A program made the translations under genes and the position numbers. The notes below the pieces were generated by a model that did no database searches, was not told where the DNA came from, and saw only the letters and a program-made list of their open reading frames with translations. From Terebella lapidaria (Eukaryota > Annelida > Polychaeta > Terebellida > Terebellidae): a DNA stretch of 64,000 bases. The stretch's first letter is position 1. Every line of letters begins with the position of its first letter. Positions 38,164-49,996 of the stretch are shown in pieces. The stretch covers positions 6,758,001 through 6,822,000 of the forward strand of contig OX424561.1 of NCBI GenBank assembly GCA_949152475.1, read 5' to 3'.

Positions 38164-39985
38164 TCAGATACAGCTGGGGATACGTGTGAGAACCGTTGTT
38201 TCGGTACTGGCCAGTGCATTGAGGTATTGTCCCAAATACCCTCCCCCAACCCCCACCCCCTCCACACATTCGTATAACGACAGCGTCAATAACTCCGGAA
38301 GTTTATGCAAGGTTAAATGTTTGTGTGGCAAATTTGGAACCCAAATTTGGTGTATCCGACACCGATGAATGAAACGGTGTCTAGCGTGATCACAACCCAA
38401 CAGTGGGTTGTGAAAACTTTTCAACACATTGTCTCATCTCGCGCTGAGAAGTTATAGTAAGAAGTCATATATTCGGAGATATACCGAGACACATAAAGCC
38501 TGGGACCTGGGTTTACGAATGGCCTCTGACTGAACATTGAATGAACATAAGTCAGAGTGGAAGATATGAACTACTAACAAATCCAATTTAATTGAATGAA
38601 AGAGAAAAAAATACCTTACACTGTGGATGAGAAGGCTGAGACGGGACTTTCCGGTTTGTTTATCACCGGAAATCTCAGCGTGACAGCACGTGACTTACAG
38701 GCCCTATTCTGAGCCGCCGACAAACTGGGCCGATACCGACAAACAAACCAATTCATATTCCAAGACAAAATCCATGACTGGAGTACACAAAATATATGCA
38801 AAATCGTGTTGTTGTTCATAGTTGATTCATGTCAAGGGCGCGCAATTTTATCAGAAAACAACACAAAATTTATGATCAATGGTTTCCATTTACGACATGT
38901 TGTTTATCCCCCAAAATCCACCGGACATTGAGTTTAATAGTGGATGGTTTTCACTCAATTGTTTTCCCATTCGTTATGTATCAGTGTAATATTTAGTACC
39001 ACAGCAATTGGTTAACTGATGAAACGGTATTTTTGTCTAAACCCTAGGCATTTAGATTTATCATAAACATAACAATATTTGAATTTAAAGTACCCTCCAA
39101 AGCAGAAGTTTTTGCTAAAGTATCCTCAACAAAACGGGAACTCGATCCTGTCTCCGCCATTGGTTCATATGTATCTTCCGAAATGGTGCTTCAACAACAA
39201 ACAGGCCGTCAGTTGGGATACTAATCGCTTAAAGGTACCAAATACTCCCCGTCTCCCGGTTAGCAGACATTAAAACATTACGTGGCGGATTATTTTTCAT
39301 GAATTGCCTCCATCTCTTTGTTGAAACTAAAACAAATGTTACCGTGAGATAGTAGGGCCATACCGGAAGTTAATACGTCGTTTTATTACAGGGTTACGTC
39401 AGTATAATCTATCTATCTATTGCATTTAAATAAGAGGAGATTGTGAGACTAAACCCAGTTTTTTACGGCATTACGGTATTGACTTTTTGTAAACTTTAAA
39501 CATTCGAAATGTTTTCCACTACTCGAATTATATAAAATTCGCATAAGTGCTTCTGCCAAGCTGTGATAGAATACCGTACAAACGAGCTTTCAAAGTTTTT
39601 TTTCGATATGCAAATCGTTGTCCCTTTGCCAGACAGGTAAAGTAAAACGTGTACATGTAAATGAGCATAAAAAGGTTGCATTACTTATCAACTTGTATGA
39701 TCATAATGAAATCCTAAACTTTGTAGAATTCTAGAAATGATTTCATTTGAGGTTGACATTTACCATTGGAGTAGATTCCATTTTAAGTTCCAAAGACAAA
39801 CGTCTAGACTTCGGTGGAAAAGTACGGCGTTAAGAAAACAACAAATTAAAATTCAAAGTGATACGCTGATCGGAAAAGGTTCAATATATGGACAAAAATC
39901 ATTCAAGGATTTCCATTCGGACAAGACAAATCAATCGTAAAAATGACAGTTCAACAACTAACATGTAGTATATAAATTCGATACT
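38164..39985. other. Intronic/intergenic DNA with one half-repeat
   Basis: A segment near 38645-38705 resembles one arm of the hairpin repeat at 62876-63055 (shared CGGTTTGTTT, CACCGGAAATC, CACGTGACTT). A short TATC microsatellite lies near 39406. The remainder shows no gene. Confidence 0.5.
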
Positions 39986-39988
39986 AAC

Positions 39989-40031
39989 CAAAAGCAGTTC
40001 CCACGCCGAAAATAACCAGAAGCCGTTCCAT
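39989..40031 (-). CDS. Candidate signal-peptide first exon of the LamG/PAN gene
   Basis: ATG at 40031 opens MERLLVIFGVGTAF and ends with G before GTTAGT. The 43-nt exon leaves phase 1 and would join the LamG exon (starting CA) as GCA. That gives MERLLVIFGVGTAFA then MTPPQ, a short but typical signal peptide with a cleavage-compatible TAFA end. With the other two exons the total is 987 nt, 329 codons including the stop. The intron would be about 10.1 kb and full of transposons. A nearer unseen first exon remains possible, so this link is inference. Confidence 0.55.
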
Positions 40032-41935
40032 GTTGAGATGTGAACACGTTATCAGACACGCGTCCCCGTGAAAATGTTGACAATCTCCTCGCTACTCACC
40101 ATTCCCACACGTTTTTACAGGAGCCCTCCGCCACGGATGCGAGCAGGGAGCATTGATTGCAGACTCAATCTCGGGAAGTAATGATACGTTTGCGAGTGGC
40201 GAAAGTAGCTTGCGTATGTATATGCATTAAACATTATCGAATGACTGTGCAATGGATCTTTAGATTTGACCGTAAACTGACACGACATCACACTCAGCTC
40301 CCACCAATGTTAAACACGAAATGTGTAATCCAATCTCTACGTCAAAATTTCGGGAAAAAACGTTCATGAGGCTCGGGTTCCTGGGAGAGAATGAGATGCT
40401 ATGGGAAACGTGGGCTTGTCCCTTCTCCGAATGACCCACACACCATGATTTCCTTCATAAATGATTATACAAAAAGAACAGTGTGTCGGGAAACAAAATG
40501 AGAGTTCACGAGTTAATTCATATCTTCTATCGTGGTTTTAACATGAAGTAACCACCCCTATGATTGCTTCCCGGCACAGGCCCGGCTTAGTGGCAAGTGA
40601 ATTGTTCAAGAAATTTGTCGAAGTTGACAAAAGCTGATATCGAGATCAAATGCGTGATCACACAGAACCCCACGTACGCGTCTCTCCAACTCTGTGTTAG
40701 AGTTTAGAACGTGATGACCAATGAAAACACGTGCTCCGGTGGGAAGGGCAGTTGGTAAGATCTTGGCATTTGTGTAAGATCTAGTGGAGGCGTTATCTGC
40801 ATAACAATATAACTGCATAATAATAAGTCGTTGAATGTATCATATATCTGTTGGATATGTTCCCTTACACTAGACAGACGTACATCTTCACAAACATATG
40901 TGTGTGCGTGAGCCTATGATGGCCACGTAAACAAATATCAGTGACATTTCATTCCACCACTTCTCTTCCAGATAAATGAGGTGTCTTCAGGTACATCAGC
41001 AATTTGTATCAAATGAGACCAAGAGCTCCTTTTGTGATGATTTCTGTTAATGCAATCATCTCATACTCAGCCGACATGCGCGTGAAATATCAGTTAAACA
41101 TGTTACAGTGAATAAAAAGGACGTGAAAATAGATCTAGGTGACGTACTAGATGAGTCAACCACGTTATATATGAATCAAACATTTCATGGTCGCACATGC
41201 TAACCAAGAAAAATAGGTTGAATTAAGCATAGGAACAATAAATAGAACTGGTGCTCACACATTCAGTTGCCTTTGGTCTAATGTATTGACATGGATATGT
41301 TTTTCCTATTCCTCTTCAATTCCTAATGCAATGAATCAGCAGGGGCAATACGATAGTAGCCTAATGATATCCGAGGGAATCAATAATCAAATATCGTGGA
41401 TTATGGCGACCGATGAACTGAAATATCGGCAAAGCCATTGAGTCTCCAGGATCAGCTACCAAAGTGAGACGTTTTCTAATTGACTTTGGAATTGATGATA
41501 TATATTCACGAAGACATATATCACATGTGACTATAGCTTGCTGGCTATTAGTATATTGGAGCCAGTGGGAAGACATTCATGTACTACTCTACGTAATAGT
41601 CCCACAATTCACATGATAATGTGTTATTTAATCTTCATCTGTAAGGTGTATCTGATTTATTGATGTTCGATCACTATCACCATCAAACTGTTACTATTGA
41701 TTATGTGTTTCTGGTGATAATATCCCAGTTTTTCCAGAGGGCTTCTGCTTGACTGAATGCTTAGGTATCATACATTCATATCCACAGCTGAACACCAACA
41801 TTCCAATATATATTGCAATTTTAACAGTGCGCATACTAGGTTAGCAATGTAGGAAGTCAAGGTAGTATAGACAGATACTGCTTTATAAATCGATATCTAT
41901 GGTGAACTAAACATGTACCTACTGTAATTACTGCT
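40032..41935. other. Intergenic, no recognised feature
   Basis: This is sequence upstream of the proposed minus-strand first exon. I see no clear TATA box, gene or repeat in it. Confidence 0.45.
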
Positions 41936-41937
41936 CT

Positions 41938-43000
41938 TTAGGTTACCCAACCTATGGTCCGATAACCTATTGGCATGGCGTTGCGTCCGTCGTCGGCGTC
42001 GTCCGTCCACATTTTTATCTTTAAAGTTTACGGGTGAATCTTTCTGAAATTTGTTTGTTTGTTTGTTTTTATTTTCGCATTTTCTCAAAATGGCTGCCAT
42101 TTACGACGAAAAATGGCCGATTTCTGACTTTGGTGGCCATTTTCTCAAAAACTGTTCAGACAGTTTTGAGATTTTTGTTTCAAAAGATTGCCCTCGTTTA
42201 CCTGTGTGATTTGTATAAGTTTCGTTTCCCCTGAATCGCCGGTCTGTGTGTGGAGGCCATTTTCATTTTCTCGAATGGTCCCAAATGGGACTTTCCCATG
42301 TTAAATTCTCCTATGCTTTATAATGCGGCACATTTTTCCAAATGTCTCCCTTAATATTGAGATTAGAGATTAGGAATTAATTGTGGACATATATAGGAAA
42401 TGATATGTGCTGAACATTCTCATGACCTTGAATTTGACCTTTGACCTCATTTTCAAGGTCAAAGGACAAAATGGCTAATATCTCGCTTATTATCAACTTT
42501 ACAGATTAGGAATCAATTGTGGACAGATAGGAAATGATATATGCTGCATATTGTCATGACCGTGAATTTGACATTTGACCTCATTTTCAAGGTCATAGCA
42601 GAGAATGGCTAATATCTCGATTTTTATCAACTTTACAGATTAGGAATCAATTGTGGACATATAGGAAATGATATAATGCTGAATATTGTCGTGACCTTGA
42701 ATTTGACCTCTGACCTCATTTTCAAGGTCTCACAGGACATACTGCAAATTATATATGCTGAATATTCTGATGACCTTTAATTTGACTTTTGATTCCATTT
42801 TCAACGTCACAGGACATAATGACTAATATCGCTTTTATGACTAAATTTACAGCTTAGTAATCAATTGTAAACGTATAGGAAATCATATATGTTGAATACT
42901 CTCGTGACTTTAAATTTGACCGTGACTTTATTTTCAAGCCCACGGGACAAAATAGCTATTATGTATTGTCCGGTAACCTATCTTAGCCTTGGGCTAATTT
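41938..43000 (+). mobile_element. Repeat family 'GGTTACCGGAC', second copy
   Basis: The copy runs in the opposite orientation to 23765-25622. It starts TAGGTTACCCAACCTATGGT, then GATAACCTATTGGCATGGCG and GTCCGTCGTC, and ends TGTCCGGTAACCTATC near 42986. Internal 134-bp-type units (about 42355-42970) are fewer and more diverged. A TTTG microsatellite lies at 42047-42065. Confidence 0.75.
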
Positions 43001-44040
43001 TTTAATTACTGAATATCTTGGTGGCTATAGCAGCTGGGAGACTAATTTTCTGAGAGAAGACAGAGGATTGAACACGGAATCTAATGCTACCAATAAGTCA
43101 GTTACTGCCTCTTGGTCACATACTCCCTTTCAATTTGACAGGGCAGAATTCGAAAGGCTTCACTCCAGCAGCCGAATGCAGATTATTGCTCGTCTTCGGA
43201 TAATATCCAATCCCTAGGAACTTCCGAGTCATCTGCCACAAGCAGTTCAGCTTTAGGTGGCGCAGGCAGTTGCTCCCCAAAATACGTAGTTTTTTTAACC
43301 AGCCAACGTAGATCATTGCCTTTGGTTCCCTGAGAACCAAATCAACCTGTTCCCTGAGAACCAAGATGCCAGATCAACAGCGTTCTGACTAGATCTTACT
43401 GGAGAACTGTGCTCCCTGAAATCTTAAATATGATGTGTGTGGAATCTCCTAGTTTCAGTATTGATTTATTTATGCGTGCCCTTGCTGTTCGTCAAAGTAA
43501 GATAATTTCATTTAAAACGTTGAAACGAAAAAACAACCATAATTCACTATCATGGTGTGATACCATCATCACAACTTTGCAAATATGCAGAAAGCATAAT
43601 GAACCCGAAGGTAATTAGAAACTGGAAATAAATTGAGCACGTTTTGATACAACATATGTGAGACGAGTAATATTATAGTTACAAATAAACTGCAACTGTT
43701 CACGGGCCAAAGGCATTACAAATAAGAGTATTTTTTTTAAAAATAAGGTGGAAATCTCTAATCATAAATGAAAATGGGTAATCATGTTGGGATGCGTCAT
43801 GATTGACCAGCGTGGTCAAAGAGTTTCCCATAAAGTGAAACAAGAGTTTCCCATAAAGGGAACAAGTAGACGTCAAGAGATACACACGTTCGAATGAAAA
43901 TTGATCATCAAATATACATGTATCATCAAATATCTGTAAACTCGCCATAATTCATCATACATACCATATAACAAACTCAGTAGCATTTTCGATTGTGATT
44001 GGGTACTTAAAAACGGAAGCCCGTTGAGGCCAGATACTGC
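43001..44040. other. Spacer with no supported gene
   Basis: A short minus-strand frame near 43116-43364 contains a small direct duplication (CTGAGAACCAA twice) and no family motif. Nothing else stands out. Confidence 0.4.
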
Positions 44041-44041
44041 A

Positions 44042-44572
44042 AGGTGTGAAAACATAATTATATGGCGGTCACCACTTAATTATCTGGCGGCCGCCACTTA
44101 TTTATCTGGCGGCACCACTTAATTATCTGTAGGGCGCGGCTTGAAATATGAGGAGATTCTTGTCGTGGCATTATCTACATACTGTACATTTCATCCCTCA
44201 AACAAATATTCGTTAAATTTATTGAGGCATTCTTGTACCATATATGTTACAACATAAATCGGCATTGACCGATCAGAGTCACTTTGCACGTGACTAACGC
44301 GCACCACTCCTATTGAATGCTGGTTTTTGAAAGGGGGGGGGGAGATTTTTTTAAATTCCCGAGTTAGTAACTTAATTATATCGATTTAGTATATCAATAA
44401 TGTATCTAAAAAAAGTATCATTTTGACCACATACAAATTCGGAAATTTGAATTTCTATGGATCGACCAAAATGCTGGGTTAAAGCACTAATTAAGTGGCG
44501 GCCGCCAGATGATTTTGTGGCGGCCGCCAGATAATTAAGTGGCGGCCGTCACTCAAATATATTTTCACACCT
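44042..44572. mobile_element. 530-bp MITE with GGCGGCCGCCA palindromes
   Basis: The termini are AGGTGTGAAAA and TTTTCACACCT. Subterminal inverted segments contain CACTTAATTATCTGGCGGCC on the left and its complement on the right, with several copies of the palindrome TGGCGGCCGCCA. The centre includes an 8-9-G run. It has no coding capacity. Confidence 0.82.
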
Positions 44573-45215
44573 GGCACTAACGGTATTCCGTACTTACATG
44601 TACTTGTCATACGCCTATTTCATATTAAGTTGTATACTAATTCCATCCGATACTGCAGTAGAAACAACTACATTTCACATACTGTTTGCCCCCTGATGAC
44701 ACCAGTGGATTTATTGATAGAATATTTGGTCGGGCTTTATTTCTATTTCAAAATATTGTATTTTAAGTTTGTTATTGGTATCATTAATATCAGTTGTAAT
44801 GGTGGTTATCGAAGAAACTATTCATGGATGTATGCATAATAGGCACAGGACAGGTATTCCAGGGTTATTTTCAGATGGACTGATTTTAGGGGTTAATACA
44901 TTTATTTAATATTGTAATGTTCCAGTAAAGAATACTCCAGTAAATTTTATTTCAACCATCGGAATCAGCTTTTTGCTTGGAGTTTTTCTTCAGATAATAT
45001 GATCAATTTCCAATTTGATAACCTTCAGTTTGGGTATCATGCCGGGCAAGATTCTAAAATAATAATCAAAATTTCGAGATACTGCTCACATTTGTTTATC
45101 CGGAAATTTAGGGATACGATTCCACAAATTTGAGATCATATTTCGTATTTTGAGCTATTCTTGTTAGAATCATTTTGTTTACCTTCAAAGGCATTTAATT
45201 TCGGGTTCAAATATA

Positions 45216-46031
45216 TGTGACGGGTGCGAGACTCGGAAAGAACCACTCCGTTGAGTTTTATGGTGTTTATTAAAAACGTCAGGAAAATGCCCTAGAACAG
45301 ATAACAATTGTACATTCAGATACATATCACAGTGGTAGACAGACGGATAATACAGTATGATATTCCAATTTATGGCTCAGGATGATACAGTATGATATTC
45401 CAATACATGGCTCAGTCAAAACTATTTGACTTACTATTAATTACACAAATTATCAACTACTGAATCCAATAAGATAATCACTATGAACCGATCTTTATGA
45501 CCGATGCACCGTAGGTAGAATATCAAGAAGTTATTAGAACTAACTGAAAACCGTACATATTACGATAATAGCACTACATATTTCATATAGTGAGGTAACA
45601 ACTCAGTATAGAATAATAGTAATTCATTACCCTTGAGTTAGGCAAGGTAGCTGCTACGCCCTGACTTAAGTAGTTTACACCAATCCTGTAACATGAATAA
45701 TCCATATCAAGTGTCGCTTGAACTGGGAATTAAAGTTACATGGCATTTGTCCATGCAAGCTAGATAAACCTGTACATAGATCCCTGGATAAATTGATATT
45801 AATACTATAAAAAGAGCAAAGATAACTTACCGAATCTTGGACATGGACTCGGCCGACTAACGGACAACAAATCTATGCTGTTCAGTGTCCCAATACGAAA
45901 TGTTATAAGAGCAGTAATTGCGCGCCAAAAGCGCACAAAGACAAGAGGCGGGAATGACCACCCGAGTTAAATTGCTGATAATCCACCGCCGGTTACACAA
46001 ACGGTGACCCATGATATACCTACCTGCCACA
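45216..46031. mobile_element. Solo-LTR-like fossil, about 816 bp
   Basis: The segment begins TGTGACGGGTGCG and ends ACCTGCCACA, the TG...CA form of LTR ends. TATA lies immediately on both sides (45212-45215 and 46032-46035), consistent with a short target duplication, although the flanks are TA-rich. A CTATAAAAAG box lies near 45806, some 225 bp before the right end, as expected for an LTR promoter. There is no adjacent internal retroelement sequence and no second LTR. The family is unknown, probably Ty3/gypsy-like. It is a fossil. Confidence 0.55.
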
Positions 46032-46035
46032 TATA

Positions 46036-46865
46036 TATGAATTCAACTTTTTTATATTTAATTTATCTTTTCTGAGCAGCAACATTCCTATATTGCCAGC
46101 ATTTGGTGTTTGTGTCACAAATTTTACGCTATTATAGAGCTGGTTACAGATATGGGGACTTTGTTCAGATATATTTCCCATCTGGTTTCTAAATTTCTGC
46201 GACAGGATATATATATGTGTTAGGCTGCGTTAGATATGATTGATGTACACCTTACTTGTGGCAATTGTGCAGCAAGACATTTTTGCATATTTTTTTTTCA
46301 ATTCATGACACTCTTTCCGGAACGCCTGCTTTCACATACTTATTTCCATGTGTTGGGGGGCCTTCATGTTCAATGACATTTTCTCGATTTTCTCCCCCGG
46401 ATCACCAAATAAAACAGCATCAGGATTTCTTTCACACACGTATCGTATGAAATCAACAATACCTCAATATCTATTAATTAGACCCCCACTGGCTTACGGA
46501 ATATTCCTCCCACTTAGACTTCTATTGCCTCCTTTTTTTGGATGGCATGGAGTACAAAGTAGAAATCAGATACCAACACACGATGTTGCCACTATGACAT
46601 TTACACTTCCCGGATGTGTTGCGAGTCGTAGCGAAACATCTTCGTGTGGCAGGCACACAAGGTTTCTTTATCAGATATGTTTACATTAGCTGTATACACA
46701 GTGACGAAACAGTGGAAACAATAGCGTTGGACAATGGGTGACCGCTAGTGCCATGCGTTCGGTGTCTATATAATCATAGTACATGAACCCACAAACGATA
46801 TGAAAGATCAACTTATATTGATGCCCATTTTAACTGATTCTTGATGGATCCAAATCGGGATTCTT
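46036..46865. other. Spacer, no supported gene
   Basis: AT-rich sequence. An open frame near 46348-46689 has no domain pattern and no splice context and is not annotated. Confidence 0.4.
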
Positions 46866-46869
46866 TTTA

Positions 46870-47315
46870 AGGTTACAATACCGATCGTCCGATAACTTAG
46901 AGGCCTTTCTATCGTTGTCCGTCGTCGTCCATATTTTTATCTTTAAAAGTTTACGGTCGGATTTTCCAGATGCCAATTGGCCTCTGTGGCTAAAACCCTT
47001 CCATATGTATACATTTTCAGCTTAGGATTGTACTATAAACCAATAGGGAGTCATACGACACATCTCTTGGTGACCTCGAGTTTGACTGTAGACGACTTTA
47101 ACGGCTAAGTTTCAAGGTTTTCCTCCACAGAGAGAATGCTTGTAGACAGAGCGTATGTGTGTATTCTGAACATATATGGAAAGTCATCTGCAGCAAACCT
47201 AATGGTGACATTGAAGTTCACTGAGATGACCTAGATTGGTAAATCTCAAGTCATATGTCACCTGCAATGCTTAAAACCAAAACTGTCGCTAACCAATCTT
47301 AGTACTTGGGCTATT
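46870..47315 (+). repeat. Diverged copy of the 'GGTTACCGGAC' family
   Basis: It shows AAGGTTACAATACCGATCGT, CCGATAACTTAGAGGCC, GTTGTCCGTCGTCGTCC, ATTTTTATCTTTAAAAG and a closing CCAATCTTAGTACTTGGGCT. These match the order seen at 41938-43000 with much divergence, and the internal array is nearly lost. Confidence 0.65.
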
Positions 47316-47926
47316 AATTCTTCCATATATAACTTCTACGGCCAAACGTGCACCTAAACCGCTTGTTGCATGTGCTTTTGTGTTTTCCCCTCACATTATA
47401 ATTATACGGGATGTTAACGGCAGCCTACGAAAAATTTAACAACGCGAATAGATTGGAATGCCGTATAACCGAATCAGTATTATGAAAACGAAAGATTCGT
47501 TAATATGAGACTAGCTGCAAAACTTAGTTTATATTTCCCACGAGTAGGCTTTACCCTACCCCCTTATTATTTTTTACCCCCTTTTAAAATTTCGGGATCC
47601 GCTCCTGCTCATTTCATTTCCCACATTCAAAGGAGACAATTCCGACACACTGGACAGTATAGGTTCGGTTTCTACAATTTTTGAGTAATTTCATCAATCA
47701 GTTTTAAAAGTGTGTGATCAGCTACAATCCTCATGGACAGATAGAGTAGTGTGAACGAAACAGCTGTATAACGATAGAGTTGTCAAACAGTAGCCGAGTA
47801 ACTTCTTTAGACAGTACATCTTGATAATGATTCCCACTCCTTCTATTATCAGCCAATCTCACTTGCCCTCACATCAGTTTTAAAAAGACTTCGGTGTATC
47901 ACACCAAATATTCGAACGAAATCACA

Positions 47927-49158
47927 ATGGCCAAACAATTGGACAAATACAGAATCTCAGCTGGATCAGTGACGCACGTGTTAATACGTCACCAGGCCGG
48001 ATGCGGAAGTACATGGCGGCGACCGCTGTGGTCACTTGTACTCGTGACTGTTGCCATGGTGATGTTGATGGTGTCCGTATTGTCGTCTTACTGGATGTAC
48101 GTACGGGCAGACATCGGTACCTCTAACTCAGGCCTGTGGACTATCTGTTTGTTGGAGGTCTGCGACCAATTCATACACCATCAGTTGCATGGTATACAGT
48201 CACTACAACCATTTTGATACATTCTATTTTGCTTTCTCGTATACATGACAAATTCATCCATTCATAAATCACACTAAGTATGCCCAATTTCATACATATG
48301 AATTGTGTGCATCCATGAGGTTGGATTATATGATAAAACTAAAACCTACATGAGGATAGTTGAATATTTATGTTTGCTCCAAATCTACCTGGACACAGGC
48401 TGGTTCAGATGTGTCCAAGCGATGATGCTGTTGTCGAGTTTCTGGCAGATCATCACAGGAATGATGCTGAGCATCAACATTCGCTCGATTGCGAAAGCCG
48501 ACTGTCGCAGAGTGACTAGAACGCGACTGGCTCTGTCGAGTCAAGTAGCATCTTGTGAGTATTGTCAACTCAATATACACGTAGGTATTATCTTGCTGTC
48601 AGTACAATTGAATAATTGTCATAGATTTTACCTTCTTATGGCTGTTGACTCCTTTGATTGTTTTGTCGATGTCACTCTTAATTCCAAAGCGATTTTTCGA
48701 TATCCCACACCACAGGCAGCCTGTGCATGGCGAGTTTGGTATTGTACGCCACGTACCAAGTGGAACAGATCGATGATCTGTCCTGGGGTTTTCACGTGGC
48801 GCTCACGGCTGTAATCCTCCAGATTGCGACGCTGATTCTATTGTCCGCCGAGATATGTCACAACGGCTCGATAGCCATCGACGAGCAGCCAATAATGCAG
48901 AAGGACTCCTACTCGAACTGTTCCGACGCGAACAGTTTACACGTAGTTCAGGAGGAGAGCGATACCGTACAGACGCCCATGACGACATTCCCTCTGAAGA
49001 AATCTCTGTCCGTCTCCAAAGCTCTAGAGACTCAACCGATCGGGATATCTATGGCGCGCATGCGCAGTTACTCGAGCAGCCAAATGACCCCGAACACGCC
49101 TAGTTCACCGATCGCCATCGACAGGACGAGGTTTTCATTCGAACAAAATCGCAACTAA
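47927..49158 (+). CDS. Claudin/PMP22-like four-span membrane protein (three exons)
   Basis: Exons are 47927-48191, 48399-48554 and 48716-49158, all joined in phase 1 with GT/AG ends, giving 287 residues. The start ATG has a good context (ACAATGGC). Membrane spans appear at PLWSLVLVTVAMVMLMVSVL, at VQAMMLLSSFWQIITGMML, around SLCMASLVLYATY, and at VALTAVILQIATLILLSAEI. The first extracellular loop has GLWTICLLEVC, a variant of the claudin W-GLW-C-C signature with unusually close cysteines, followed by HGWFRCVQAMMLL as in the family. The cytoplasmic tail of about 90 residues is long, serine/threonine-rich and ends RFSFEQNRN, without an obvious PDZ-binding YV end. Likely roles are cell junction formation or channel regulation at the plasma membrane. 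Confidence 0.88.
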
Positions 49159-49771
49159 ATTTTGTACTCCTTAGTAATATGTACCGATAAACCGGTATTT
49201 ATAATTCATGAAAATGATATAAAATTGGAAACAATCGATTTGCTACGTCGTTGTATCGTTATTGAATAATGCTATGTAATGACAACGTTGCAATGTGTGG
49301 AGAATGAAAAAAACCCACAAAAATTATATATATTGAAATATATGAAAAAAACAAAACAAAAGAAAGCTTTCAAAGGTTTCAAATGTTTGGTATAAATTCA
49401 GAAAACAATGAAAGCCATAATTTCTGCCGTATATCATTATTCCAACACCTATTATAATTCCTCCGACCTACCAGTTTCAACTCTTTTACAAACCATGTGG
49501 CAGGGCAGACTGGCTCATCGTAATATCCCCACTCTGGAGGTTACATTGATGCCTCTGCATGTTTGACCATGTTCGTTGGACCATACATCTACTTCTCGGT
49601 CATCAGAAAGGTCTCCCTCGACCTTCCACTGGGGTCTAAAGCTGCAATCAGCCTGTGATATCGCATGATGAGTAAACGATAGTAGCGGATTACATTTATT
49701 GCTTCTGTACAAATAACCAATTTCGCCGCGTTCATTCGCGACACTGCTGAACGGTCCCTTTCCCTCATAAG
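49159..49771. other. 3' flank of the claudin-like gene
   Basis: AT-rich sequence likely containing the 3' UTR. The phrase GAAAAAAACCC near 49306 and A-rich runs to 49360 follow the stop. No clear AATAAA signal could be fixed. Confidence 0.35.
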
Positions 49772-49996
49772 GTCAGCAATGATGCGGATATCACGAACGA
49801 CTTATTACTTCAAGCAAACTGTTCCTGGGCGGATAGGGTGCATCTGGTTCCTCCTTACCCCTATAATGACCTCCCACGCCACGCAGTGTCGACAACACCC
49901 ACAGCCGTGCTGGGTATCAATAGCCCAGACAGATTAACACCAGATTTGATCAAACTGGCAATGGATGTGGAGAAACGGTCATTCTTTTTTCCATGA
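49772..49996 (+). CDS. Possible orphan terminal exon, unknown protein
   Basis: After a pyrimidine-rich acceptor (CCCTTTCCCTCATAAG) there is a 74-codon open frame ending FFFP then TGA. It begins VSNDADITNDLLLQANCSWA and continues RVHLVPPYPYNDLPRHAVST and PDRLTPDLIKLAMDVEK. Base composition and proline/aspartate-rich wording look coding, unlike the surrounding AT-rich DNA. It has no in-frame ATG upstream before a stop. I could not find its preceding exon, and the family is not recognised. It may be a true last exon or a decayed gene fragment. Confidence 0.35.
   Translation, partial: VSNDADITNDLLLQANCSWADRVHLVPPYPYNDLPRHAVSTTPTAVLGINSPDRLTPDLIKLAMDVEKRSFFFP

Noticed and set aside
43116-43364. 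Minus-strand frame of 82 codons resembling a transposon fragment
   Set aside because: No reverse transcriptase, integrase or transposase motif could be identified; there is only a small internal duplication.
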